The notes under the pieces: model-generated
The model's database searches: none
What the model saw: only the letters and a program-made list of their open reading frames with translations
Told to the model about the DNA's origin: nothing
Shown: positions 51,849 to 59,790 of the stretch, piece after piece
Position numbering within the stretch: the stretch's first letter is position 1
Layout: each line of letters begins with the position of its first letter
DNA from: Clostridia bacterium
Lineage (GTDB): Bacteria; Bacillota; Clostridia; Christensenellales; CAG-138
Reading direction: 5' to 3'
Assembly (NCBI GenBank): GCA_017428025.1
Contig: JAFRRO010000015.1
Location: forward strand, 1 to 64,000
Length of the DNA: 64,000 nucleotides
Made by a program: the position numbers and the translations under genes

Positions 51849-52771
51849 AGTTTTACACAGCGGACGCGCATTGCGACTTTTTGTTCGGCGCGATGGAATA
51901 CGGCTGGGACATCGGCACGCAGAAGCGCGATCAGACGATCACAAAGGAGAATCTTCAAAGAGGCTGCACGGCGATCCAGTTTCTGGCGGCGTGGAGCGAT
52001 ACAAAGCTTCGCGTTCCGCCGCTCGAGCAGGTGCTGATCATGATCGACCGCTATCACAACCTGCACGAGAAGCATCCGGAATTCGTCCCGCTCACAAAGG
52101 ATTTCACGCCGGACTGCGGCAGGATCGCGACGGTGCTGACCGTGGAGGGGGCGGAATGCCTCGGAGCGTCGCCTTCGATCCTTCGCGATCTCTACCGGCT
52201 CGGCGTACGCGCCATGACCTTTACGTGGAATTCGGACAACGAGCTTGCGGGCGCGGGCGAGGGCAAAAAACGCAGAGGGCTTTCCGAAGCCGGACGCGAG
52301 ATCCTAAAAGAAATGAACCGCCTCGGCATGGCGTTCGACGTGTCGCATCTCAGTGACGCGGGCATCGAGGACGCGCTTTCGCTGAGTACGCAGCCGATCT
52401 TTGCTTCGCATTCCAACTGCCGCGCGCTGATGAATGCGCCGCGCTGCCTCGAAGACGACTATATCCGCGCGATCGCAAAGAAAGGCGGCGTGGTCGGGAT
52501 CAATTTCTACGGTCCGCAGCTTTGTAAATCCGGCTATGCCGAGATCAGGGACATCGTCCGGCACATCTGTCACGCGGTCAGCCTGGGCGGTGTCGGCGCG
52601 GTGTGCATCGGCTCGGACTTTGACGGCATGCAGCGCTATCCGAAAGACCTTAAAAACCCCTCCGATCTGCCTGCGCTCCATCAGGCGCTGCTTGCGGAGG
52701 GCTTCACCCCGGCCGAGGTCCATCGCATTGCGTATCAGAATCTGCATGACTATATCGTGCAGTTCCTGTAA
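51845..52771 (+). CDS. M19-family (renal-type) dipeptidase
   Basis: A 308-residue amidohydrolase-fold zinc dipeptidase. DAHCDFLFG supplies the first metal ligands (HxD), TVEGAECLG the bridging Glu, FDVSHLSDAGIEDAL and FASHSNCRAL two His ligands, and IGSDFDGMQRYPKDL the active-site Asp. No signal peptide, so cytoplasmic. It cleaves dipeptides, often including D-amino-acid forms. Confidence 0.9.
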   Translation: MKFYTADAHCDFLFGAMEYGWDIGTQKRDQTITKENLQRGCTAIQFLAAWSDTKLRVPPLEQVLIMIDRYHNLHEKHPEFVPLTKDFTPDCGRIATVLTVEGAECLGASPSILRDLYRLGVRAMTFTWNSDNELAGAGEGKKRRGLSEAGREILKEMNRLGMAFDVSHLSDAGIEDALSLSTQPIFASHSNCRALMNAPRCLEDDYIRAIAKKGGVVGINFYGPQLCKSGYAEIRDIVRHICHAVSLGGVGAVCIGSDFDGMQRYPKDLKNPSDLPALHQALLAEGFTPAEVHRIAYQNLHDYIVQFL

Positions 52772-52820
52772 GAAATCCCGACAATCCCGATTCATTTACA
52801 AAGAATTGCGCATATGGAGA

Positions 52821-52868
52821 TTTGCTGTTGTATTTTACGAAAGATTATGTTATAATAATAACAGCAAA
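52821..52868 (+). promoter_or_regulatory. Toxin-antitoxin promoter enclosed by a 9-bp inverted repeat
   Basis: -35 TTGTAT (52828-52833), 17 bp, -10 TATAAT (52851-52856). TTTGCTGTT (52821-52829) and AACAGCAAA (52860-52868) are perfect inverted repeats bracketing the core promoter. This fits autorepression by the antitoxin complex (inference). Confidence 0.75.
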
Positions 52869-52888
52869 ATGCGAAAGGAGATTCAATC

Positions 52889-53143
52889 ATGCCGAACATC
52901 AAGCCGGTATCCGATCTGCGGAATTATAATGAGGTACTGCGCGATATCGCCGTCGGCGAGCCCGTTTTCTTGACAAAAAACGGTCGTGGGCGTTATGCGA
53001 TCCTTGACATCGAGGAATATGAAAAAACGCAAGCGATTGTGAAACTGATGGGAGAACTTGCAAAGGGAGAACGCAGCGGAGCGGAAAAAGGATGGCTCGG
53101 CATTGATGAAGTGGAGAAAGCGTTGGGAATCAATCATGATTGA
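52889..53143 (+). CDS. Phd/YefM-family antitoxin
   Basis: An 84-residue protein. MPNIKPVSDLRNYNEVLRDIAVGEPVFLTKNGRGRYAILDIEEYEK is the typical DNA-binding Phd/YefM fold; the C-terminal half should wrap the toxin. AAAGGAG precedes the ATG. It overlaps the toxin gene by 8 bp and should autoregulate through the inverted repeat upstream. Confidence 0.9.
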   Translation: MPNIKPVSDLRNYNEVLRDIAVGEPVFLTKNGRGRYAILDIEEYEKTQAIVKLMGELAKGERSGAEKGWLGIDEVEKALGINHD

Positions 53144-53450
53144 AATCCGGTTTTCGTCCGAGGCACTTTCAGATCTGCAGCAGGCACAAAACTATATCAC
53201 AGAGGAATTGTGCAGCGAATCCGCTGCGATTCATACGATCTCCGTCATCGTGAAGCGGATTCGTACGCTGTCGGAATTTCCGGAAGCCGGCGCGTCTCTT
53301 TCCGCAATCGTCGGTTTCGATACAGGATACCGTTATCTGGTCTGCGGAAACTATAACGTTTTCTATTTGTATGAACATCATACGGTTCATATCATGCGTG
53401 TGCTGTACAGCAGAAGGGACTTTATGCGAATTCTGTTCGATACAGAGTAA
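53136..53450 (+). CDS. RelE/ParE-family toxin
   Basis: A 104-residue protein. MIEIRFSSEALSDLQQAQNYITEELCSESAA ... FPEAGASLSAI ... YRYLVCGNYNVFYLYEHHTVHIMRVLYSRRDFMRIL is a full RelE/ParE fold. The YRYLVCGNYNVFY and VLYSRRDF segments are characteristic of the ParE-like branch. Whether it acts on mRNA (RelE) or gyrase (ParE) cannot be told. I chose ATG 53136 within the antitoxin end. It forms a type II pair with the upstream gene. Confidence 0.88.
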   Translation: MIEIRFSSEALSDLQQAQNYITEELCSESAAIHTISVIVKRIRTLSEFPEAGASLSAIVGFDTGYRYLVCGNYNVFYLYEHHTVHIMRVLYSRRDFMRILFDTE

Positions 53451-53484
53451 TCAATCAGGAGATGCGCGCACATAGAAAAAACAC

Positions 53485-53513
53485 TTGCAATTTGCCTGCG
53501 GCTGTGGTATGAT
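53485..53513 (+). promoter_or_regulatory. Promoter of tRNA-Trp
   Basis: TTGCAA (53485-53490), a 17-bp spacer and TATGAT (53508-53513) with an upstream TG extension. Confidence 0.8.
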
Positions 53514-53531
53514 ACCGCTTGCAGCAGAAAT

Positions 53532-53605
53532 AGGGGCATGATGTAATGGTAACATAGCGGTCTCCAAAACCGTTCTTGAGGGTTCGAGTCCTTCTGCCCC
53601 TGCCA
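53532..53605 (+). tRNA. tRNA-Trp (CCA)
   Basis: A 74-nt cloverleaf. Acceptor AGGGGCA pairs with TGCCCCT, discriminator G, encoded CCA. D stem ATGT/ACAT. Anticodon loop CTCCAAA gives anticodon CCA (Trp). T arm GAGGG-TTCGAGT-CCTTC. Confidence 0.97.
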
Positions 53606-53610
53606 GAAAA

Positions 53611-53636
53611 TAGCACGCGAAAGCGTGCTTTTTTCA
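53611..53636 (+). terminator. Terminator of tRNA-Trp
   Basis: An AGCACGC-gaaa-GCGTGCT stem followed by T's, 6 bp after the CCA end. Confidence 0.9.
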
Positions 53637-53638
53637 AC

Positions 53639-53891
53639 GATGTGTTCCGCAGGCGCGGAACGTGATGGATCCTTCGGATGAGATGTTCGGCTTCGCCGAG
53701 TGATGTGCGCTTCGCGCATGAAAAGCGGAACACATCATATCACTTTGCGACAGAGCCGCAAAACATCACTGTGCCGCAGGCACAACATCACTTGCACCGC
53801 AGTGCAAACATCACTTTACGAGCATTTTGCAAATCAAGTCGCTTTTATCATGCGGCGCAAGCCGTATATCATATCGCAGAGCGATATAACA
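53639..53891. repeat. Ladder of short hairpins joined by GATG / CATCACT linkers
   Basis: Successive perfect mini-hairpins: GTTCCGC-aggc-GCGGAAC (53644-53661), ATCC-ttc-GGAT, TCGGC-ttc-GCCGA (53687-53699), TGCGC-ttc-GCGCA (53706-53718), TTGCG-N7-CGCAA, GTGCC-gca-GGCAC, TTGCAC-cgca-GTGCAA, CGGC-gcaa-GCCG and ATATCGC-aga-GCGATAT (to 53891). Linkers read tgatg/agatg in the left half and atcact/atcat in the right. GATGTGTTCCGC (53639-53650) is inverted at 53725-53736 and encloses the left half. No coding capacity is supported. Confidence 0.85.
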
Positions 53892-53985
53892 TTCTTCCGT
53901 TTGAAGGATGATACAGCGTTCCGTTTGTGCACTCTTGCATACTTTGCCTTTCCGCGCAGTTCGGCACGAATTGCGCCGATAAAGA

Positions 53986-54014
53986 TTGATTCCGGCGGAG
54001 GGTTGTGGTATACT
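53986..54014 (+). promoter_or_regulatory. Promoter of the lipoprotein gene
   Basis: TTGATT (53986-53991), a 17-bp spacer and extended -10 TGGTATACT ending at 54014. Confidence 0.7.
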
Positions 54015-54045
54015 GTCGATACGGTTGAGACGGAGGTGTACGGAG

Positions 54046-54570
54046 ATGAAAAAGATTCTGGCGTTCACGATGTGCCTGATGACGGCATTTTCCTTTTTCG
54101 GCTGCCGCGGCAGGACGAATACGGGGACGAACGGCAAGACGTACAAGATCCCGAGGGACGGCGTCTGCGTGGTCGGCAGGGACATCGAACAAGAGGACAT
54201 CACGGAGTTCTACTTCACGATCAGCACGTCGACCTGTCCGGCGTTCTATCAGCGGTACCGCTTCTATACGGAGAACGGCAAATACTACATGTTCCATGAG
54301 ACGCGCAAGGGCGAGGAATGGCCGCTGACGGAGAAATATACCACGAAGATCGGCACGGTGAAGCTGACCGACGCGCAGTGGAACGAGTTCTATGAATTCC
54401 TGAAGGACGGCAGGGTGACCGCAAGAAGCGAGAATCTCGAGGACGGCGCCAGCGGCCCGTGGATGTATCTTTACTGGCCGGGCGACTGCGGCGATTATCA
54501 GGAGTTTTCGTTTGCGCAGTCCGGCATGAAGCTCTCCTTTGAGGATTTCTGCGAATCGCTGTGCGAATAA
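54046..54570 (+). CDS. Putative lipoprotein of unknown function
   Basis: A 174-residue protein. MKKILAFTMCLMTAFSFFGCRGR is a lipoprotein signal with the lipobox Cys at residue 20. The rest is a soluble domain of alternating strands and helices (EQEDITEFYFTISTSTCPAFYQRYRFYTENGKYYMFHETRKGEEWPL) without a family I recognise. I chose ATG 54046 (CGGAG 5 bp upstream). It precedes the MATE gene by 40 bp in the same direction. Confidence 0.7.
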   Translation: MKKILAFTMCLMTAFSFFGCRGRTNTGTNGKTYKIPRDGVCVVGRDIEQEDITEFYFTISTSTCPAFYQRYRFYTENGKYYMFHETRKGEEWPLTEKYTTKIGTVKLTDAQWNEFYEFLKDGRVTARSENLEDGASGPWMYLYWPGDCGDYQEFSFAQSGMKLSFEDFCESLCE

Positions 54571-54610
54571 CGAAGAAAGTACCGGACGAAACAACGGAGA
54601 CGAGGAAACG

Positions 54611-56362
54611 ATGATCAAGAAACTGTTTCGTGATATGCTTGTCACGCAGATCGTTTCATCCATGACCGTAACCTTATGCATGCTGATCGACAGCATCATG
54701 ATCGGACGTTTTTTGGGTGTGGATTCCATGAGCGCATACGGCTTTGCAACGCCGCTGCTGCTTGTGTTTGCCGCACTCGGAAGCATGATCTCCGCCGGTG
54801 TTCAGGTGGTTTGCGGCAAGTGCATCGGCAACGGCGACCGTGAGGGGACAGACGTGTACTATTCCGTGTCTGTGCTGCTCGCGGTTTTGATTTCGGTCGT
54901 CGGACTTGCGGCGGTATTTGCGCTGCTCAATCCTCTGACGAGACTGCTCGGCGCGGGACGTCCTTCGCCGGACAATCCGGTGTTCGGGCTGACAAGAGAC
55001 TATATCATCGGCTTCATCCTCGGCGCGCCGGCGTTTCTCTGCGCGCAGATCATGGTGCCGTTTCTGCAGCTCTCCGGCAAACGGACGCGCCTTGTCGTCG
55101 CGGTGCTTGTCATGACGGTTTCCGATATCGTATTCGACCTTCTGAATGTGTTCGTCTTCCACGGCGGCACGCTCGGGATGGGGCTTGCTTCGACGCTGAG
55201 CTATTATATCGCGTTCGCGATCGGCGTCGCATACTTCTTCGGAAAGGACTGTATGTTCCGCTTCCGCCGCCGGATGATCCGGGCAAAGGCTGTGCGTGAA
55301 CTGCTTTCCTTCGGCGTACCGACCGTCATCAATCAGGTCAGCACGGTGCTGCTTGTCTTTGCGCTGAACCGTATGCTGCTGGCGCAGGAGGGGACGGTTG
55401 CGGTTGCGGCGTATTCGGTCATATCCACGGTAGGCAACATCTGCTACTGCTTCGGCTCCGGCATCGGCGCGGTCGCCATGATTCTGGCGTCGGTGTTCTA
55501 CAGCGACCGGGACCGGACCGCCATCCGTCAGCTGGTGCGTCTCATGACCGTCTATGCGATCCTGTTGGACCTTGTCGTCATGGGGATCGAGCTTCTCATC
55601 GCGACGCCGCTCGTCAGACTGTTCCTGACGGATGCGGCAGCCGTCGAGACGGCGGCGTTCGGACTCAGGCTGTTCGTGCTCTCGCTCGTACCGTCGTCGC
55701 TGAATTCCGCGTTCAAGAATTACTATCAGGGCGTCAACCGGATCGGCTTTGCCGAGGTGATCTCGGCGCTGCAGAACTTCGCGTTTCCGGTCCTGTTTGC
55801 ATATGTTTTGAGTCGCTTCATCGGGATTACCGGCATCTGGCTCGGATTCCTTTGCGGCGAGACGGCGGCGCTGATTGTGTTTTCGATCGTCGTCTGGGCG
55901 CATCACGGACGCATCTCGCTGTCCGCCGACGCCTACAGTATGCTGAGACCGGATTTCGGCACCGCGCCGGAACACTGCATGGAGTGTGTCATCCAAAACG
56001 AACGGGATGTGATCGAAGCGTCGAAGAATGCCGTCCGTTTCTGTGAAGCGCAGGGGATCGCGCGGCGCGACTGCATGATGATCGGACTCTGCATCGAGGA
56101 AATGGCGATCAACATCGTGACATACGGCTTTTCGGCGGACCGGAAAAAGCATCATATCGACGTGCGTCTGGTGCTTGACGGAAACGACCGGGTGATCCGC
56201 ATCCGCGACGATTGCGCGCATTTCGATCCGGTGCATTATCTGGAGCTGCATGAGGCGGACGATCCGACGGCGCACGTCGGCATCCGCATGGTGATGAAGA
56301 CCGCAAAGAACGCAAACTATCTGAACTCTCTCGGCTGGAACAACCTGACCGTCGCGTTCTGA
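54611..56362 (+). CDS. MATE-family transporter fused to a C-terminal anti-sigma-like (GHKL) ATPase domain
   Basis: A 583-residue protein. Residues 1 to about 440 form a twelve-helix MATE transporter (FRDMLVTQIVSSMTVTLCMLIDSIMIGRFLG ... NYYQGVNRIGFAEVISALQN). Residues about 446-583 form a HATPase_c_2/SpoIIAB-like domain: N-box IEEMAIN (495-501), G1 RDDCAHFDP (from 532, with Cys535 where Gly is usual) and G2 HVGIRMV (555-561) before LGWNNLTV. MATE proteins export organic substrates on a cation gradient; the ATPase part suggests regulation by nucleotide or by partner binding. It heads the acyl cluster (lipase starts 19 bp later). I chose ATG 54611, the start of the first helix. Confidence 0.85.
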   Translation: MIKKLFRDMLVTQIVSSMTVTLCMLIDSIMIGRFLGVDSMSAYGFATPLLLVFAALGSMISAGVQVVCGKCIGNGDREGTDVYYSVSVLLAVLISVVGLAAVFALLNPLTRLLGAGRPSPDNPVFGLTRDYIIGFILGAPAFLCAQIMVPFLQLSGKRTRLVVAVLVMTVSDIVFDLLNVFVFHGGTLGMGLASTLSYYIAFAIGVAYFFGKDCMFRFRRRMIRAKAVRELLSFGVPTVINQVSTVLLVFALNRMLLAQEGTVAVAAYSVISTVGNICYCFGSGIGAVAMILASVFYSDRDRTAIRQLVRLMTVYAILLDLVVMGIELLIATPLVRLFLTDAAAVETAAFGLRLFVLSLVPSSLNSAFKNYYQGVNRIGFAEVISALQNFAFPVLFAYVLSRFIGITGIWLGFLCGETAALIVFSIVVWAHHGRISLSADAYSMLRPDFGTAPEHCMECVIQNERDVIEASKNAVRFCEAQGIARRDCMMIGLCIEEMAINIVTYGFSADRKKHHIDVRLVLDGNDRVIRIRDDCAHFDPVHYLELHEADDPTAHVGIRMVMKTAKNANYLNSLGWNNLTVAF

Positions 56363-56381
56363 AACAGCAAGGGGCAAAGGC

Positions 56382-57170
56382 ATGGCATATCGACGGCTTC
56401 CGTACGAGGAATACTTCATCAATACGAGCGAGGACTTTACGCGCACCGGCAGGGCGACCTATCCGGTGCACTATACCGCGGTCAAATACAACACGACGAA
56501 GTTCTGGAAGATCTTCGGCATCTCGCACGAGGTCAATTACGAGATCCACTACGAGCCGGAACGCGACGTGATCCAGATGCATTTTCAGCGCACGATCGAC
56601 GCGATCGACTGGTTTGCGAACATCTTCGAGTTTGCGAGCCGCTACTACCGCGCAATCGATTTTATGGGCGAGCATCTGCAGCTGCGCGTGCATCACGGCT
56701 GGGGCGATATGTACCTTGCGATCAAGCACGAGGTGCGCGAAAAATGGAAGGAGCTGCACGACGCGCATCCGACGGCGGCGACGGAGATCCTCGGCTGGTC
56801 TCTGGGCTCCGGCATCGCGTGTCTTGCCTGTCAGGACCTGAACTTCAACTTCGGCGTCAAGCCGTATCTCTACACCTTCGGCAGCGTCCGCCCGTTCAAG
56901 TGCACGCCTTTGAACAAAAAGCGCATGCACCAGTACCTTTCGACGCTCTGCACCGACTGCGAGAACTTCGCGGACGTCAACGATGTCATCAGCTACATGC
57001 CGCCGTTCCGCGGGTTCACGATGATCCGGCGCGTCAACGTCGGGACCGAGCAGAAGCGCTCGTTTCTGAAGCTGCTGCATCCGCTGCGCTACCACGTGCA
57101 TTACGACCGACCGGAGCTGTACCGGCGGCTTTCGGACAGGGAAGCGGAGCAGACGAATGAAAGCCGGTAG
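56382..57170 (+). CDS. Lipase class 3-like alpha/beta-hydrolase
   Basis: A 262-residue protein. The nucleophile elbow GWSLGSG (138-144, Ser140) is preceded by HPTAATEIL and followed by a FGSVRPF strand, as in class 3 lipases (FGxPR). Candidate Asp and His residues follow (NVNDVISYMPPF, LHPLRYHVHYD). No signal peptide, so it would act inside the cell on lipid or acyl ester. It lies between the exporter and the adenylating enzyme. Stop TAG. Confidence 0.75.
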   Translation: MAYRRLPYEEYFINTSEDFTRTGRATYPVHYTAVKYNTTKFWKIFGISHEVNYEIHYEPERDVIQMHFQRTIDAIDWFANIFEFASRYYRAIDFMGEHLQLRVHHGWGDMYLAIKHEVREKWKELHDAHPTAATEILGWSLGSGIACLACQDLNFNFGVKPYLYTFGSVRPFKCTPLNKKRMHQYLSTLCTDCENFADVNDVISYMPPFRGFTMIRRVNVGTEQKRSFLKLLHPLRYHVHYDRPELYRRLSDREAEQTNESR

Positions 57171-57196
57171 ACAAGACGGCGAATTTACGGTATAAT
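57168..57196 (+). promoter_or_regulatory. Internal promoter of the acyl cluster
   Basis: TAGACA (57168-57173), a 17-bp spacer and TATAAT (57191-57196). The -35 overlaps the lipase stop. It could drive 57235-63196 separately from the exporter and lipase. Confidence 0.65.
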
Positions 57197-57234
57197 ATCT
57201 TTTCAGATACTTCGGGGACAGATTTGAGGGACAC

Positions 57235-59154
57235 ATGAAGGCAAAGCATCTCGGCGAATACAAAACCGTCAACGCGTTCGTCCGGCACAAGCTGGACGCA
57301 TTCCGCGACAGCGACCGCACGATGGGCGCGCTGTTCGGATTCATGTATTCGGAGGGCGAAAACATCATGATCGAGCGGACCGACGGCTATACGATCGAGC
57401 GGCGCACCTACGCGCAGTGCAGGCAACAGGCGATCGACCTGTCCGAACGGCTGCACGCGCTGCTTGCCGATGCACAGCCGAACGCGATCGTGGGGCTTTG
57501 CATGGACAATTCCGCCGAGTGGATCGCGCTTTTCTGGGCGATTCTGCGCTGCGGGTTCCGTCCGCTTCTGATGAACACCCGTCTCGACGACGCGACGCTC
57601 GACGAGATTCTAATCACCTACGGCGTCGTCTGCGTACTGTCCGACGGACGGCGGTTTGCGGCGCAGACGGTTCTGCTGCCCGAGCTGGAAGCCGTTGCCG
57701 GCGCGCCGTTCGAGCCCGCGTTTGCAAACGAGGTGCTTCTGATGACCTCCGGCACGAGCGAGCACGTCAAGCTCTGCGCGTACACCGGCGAGCAGTTCTT
57801 TCACCAGATCGAGAGCAGCGCCGAGATCATCCGCGTGTCCAAGCGCATGCAGGAGCATTACGAGGGCGAACTCAAGCATCTGACGTTTCTGCCGTTCTAT
57901 CACATCTTCGGACTGACGGCGGTGTACATCTGGTTCGCGTTCTTCTCGCGCACGTTCGTGCTTTTGAAAGATTTCAGCCCCAAGACGCTTCTGAACACGG
58001 TCAAAAAGCACAAGGTCACGCACATCTTCGCGATCCCGCTGCTGTGGGAGCGCATCTATGAGACCGCGATCGCGGAGATCGAAAAGCGCGGCGAAAAGAC
58101 CGCGAAGAAGTTTCAAAAGGGCATGGCGATCATGGACCGCATCGGCGACGTGCCGGTGCTCGGCGATCTGTTCGCAAAGCTGGCGTTCCGCGAGGTGCGC
58201 GAAGGCATCTTCGGCGAAAGCCCGCGGTTTATGATCAGCGGCGGCAGCCGCATCTCGCCCGACGCGCTGCGGTTCTTCAACCGCATCGGGTACCGGCTTG
58301 CGAACGGCTACGGCATGAGCGAGATCGGCATTGCGTCGGTCGAGCTTTCGAACCGGCGCAGCCTGCTCGGCGACGGCGCGGTCGGACGTCCGATCGCGGG
58401 GTACGAATGCCGCATCGAGGCGAACGGCGAACTTGCGGTCAAAGGCGAAAGCGCGGCGAGCGCGATCTGTCTCGACGGCAAACGCACCGATCTCGGCGGC
58501 GACTGGTTTCTGACGCACGACATGGCGCGCATCGAGGACGGACGGCTGTTCATTCTCGGCCGCGCCGACGATCTCATCGTCTGCGAAAACGGCGAGAATC
58601 TGAATCCGGATCAGGTCGAAGCCCGCATCCGGCTCTCAAACCGGCGTCCGATCTGTCTGTTGACGGCGAACGGCGAACCGACGCTCGTGATCGAGCTGTC
58701 CGAATACGCGAACGCCGCGGCGGCGCAGGAGATCCGCGAGGAGGCGCGCGCCGCATTGAAGACCTTGCGGCTCGACGGCGCGGTGCGCCGCATCGTGCTC
58801 ACGAAAACGCCGCTGATGGGAGCGCAGGAATTCAAGGTCAGCCGCGCGCGTGTGCGCCGCGCGCTCGAAAGCGGCGAGATTGCGCCGTACACCTTCGAAG
58901 CCGGATCGGAACAGCGGGAGGACGCCGCACTTGTGCGGCGCGTCACCGTTCACTTTGCCGAAGCGCTCAGAAAGGCGCCGGAGGAGATCGCGCCGGATGC
59001 GCATTTCTTCTACGACCTCGGCGGCACGAGCCTCGACTATTTTGCGATGGTCGCGGCGATTCAGGGCGAATACAACGTCGGATTCCCGACGGACGCGGGG
59101 CAGAGCCTGTCGACGGTCAACGAGATCTGCCGGTTTATCCGCGAGCAGGGGTGA
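57235..59154 (+). CDS. AMP-forming acyl/aryl ligase fused to a C-terminal carrier-protein domain
   Basis: A 639-residue enzyme. The adenylation domain (about 1-540) has a deviating A3 loop, LLMTSGTSEHVKL, in place of TSGTTGxPKG. The rest is regular: YGMSEIG (A5), THDMARIEDGRLFILGRADD (A7/A8), NLNPDQVE and a terminal Lys in GAQEFKVSR (A10). A peptidyl/acyl-carrier domain follows (about 565-639) with DLGGTSLDYF and phosphopantetheine Ser599. It would adenylate a carboxylic acid and load it on its own carrier. The substrate is unknown. GAGGG precedes the ATG. Confidence 0.85.
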   Translation: MKAKHLGEYKTVNAFVRHKLDAFRDSDRTMGALFGFMYSEGENIMIERTDGYTIERRTYAQCRQQAIDLSERLHALLADAQPNAIVGLCMDNSAEWIALFWAILRCGFRPLLMNTRLDDATLDEILITYGVVCVLSDGRRFAAQTVLLPELEAVAGAPFEPAFANEVLLMTSGTSEHVKLCAYTGEQFFHQIESSAEIIRVSKRMQEHYEGELKHLTFLPFYHIFGLTAVYIWFAFFSRTFVLLKDFSPKTLLNTVKKHKVTHIFAIPLLWERIYETAIAEIEKRGEKTAKKFQKGMAIMDRIGDVPVLGDLFAKLAFREVREGIFGESPRFMISGGSRISPDALRFFNRIGYRLANGYGMSEIGIASVELSNRRSLLGDGAVGRPIAGYECRIEANGELAVKGESAASAICLDGKRTDLGGDWFLTHDMARIEDGRLFILGRADDLIVCENGENLNPDQVEARIRLSNRRPICLLTANGEPTLVIELSEYANAAAAQEIREEARAALKTLRLDGAVRRIVLTKTPLMGAQEFKVSRARVRRALESGEIAPYTFEAGSEQREDAALVRRVTVHFAEALRKAPEEIAPDAHFFYDLGGTSLDYFAMVAAIQGEYNVGFPTDAGQSLSTVNEICRFIREQG

Positions 59155-59157
59155 GTC

Positions 59158-59790
59158 ATGTCGAGACTGCTGATCGGTTTTGTGAAGCTCACCGGCTGGC
59201 CGGTGCAATGGCTGTGCTTCCGCACGAAGGTCTCGTATGAGAACCGCGCGGTGCAGTCGCGGCGCATCAAGGGAAGCGCGATCGTCGTGTCGAATCACAC
59301 TGCGCTGTACGACTATGCCGTGCTGCTGTTCGTGTTCTTCGGACGCGTCCTGCGCACGCAGATGGCGGAGGTGCTGTTCGAAAAAGGGTTGTTGGGTCGG
59401 TTTCTGACGTGCATGGGCGGCATTCGCGTCGACCGCAATTCGCACAACATGGGCTTTGTCGAACAGTCCTTAAAGATTCTCGAAAAGAGCGGTGTGCTGT
59501 GCGTGTTTCCGGAAGCGCGGCTGGCGCGGGAGGGCGAAACCCGACCGCTGCCGTTTCAGACGAGCCCGTTCTATATCGCGCTGGAAAGCGGCGCGCCGAT
59601 CATTCCGGTGTATACGAACGGGAGCTATTTTCAAAAGAAACGCGCGCGTGTGCGCATCGGTACGCCGATCGACGCGCGGGCGATGTGGCGTCCGGAGGAG
59701 GACGAAAAGACCAATTTACTGCGCATCACCGAAGCCGTGCGGCAGAAGGTGATCGAACTGGGGCGGGAACTTGAACGGGAACAAGCGTAA
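59158..59790 (+). CDS. PlsC-family acyltransferase (first copy)
   Basis: A 210-residue protein. NHTALYD supplies the HX4D catalytic motif (His47, Asp52), GGIRVDRNSHNMGF the acceptor-binding motif, FPEARLAREGETRPL the FPEG-like motif and APIIPVYTNGSYF the last block. These enzymes move acyl groups from a thioester (ACP or CoA) to a hydroxyl. It starts 3 bp after the ligase and overlaps the second acyltransferase. Confidence 0.88.
   Translation: MSRLLIGFVKLTGWPVQWLCFRTKVSYENRAVQSRRIKGSAIVVSNHTALYDYAVLLFVFFGRVLRTQMAEVLFEKGLLGRFLTCMGGIRVDRNSHNMGFVEQSLKILEKSGVLCVFPEARLAREGETRPLPFQTSPFYIALESGAPIIPVYTNGSYFQKKRARVRIGTPIDARAMWRPEEDEKTNLLRITEAVRQKVIELGRELEREQA

Noticed and set aside
53678-54045. Frames across the hairpin ladder
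   Set aside because: Translations follow the CATCAC repeats and have no ribosome-binding site. The DNA is better explained as structured repeat.
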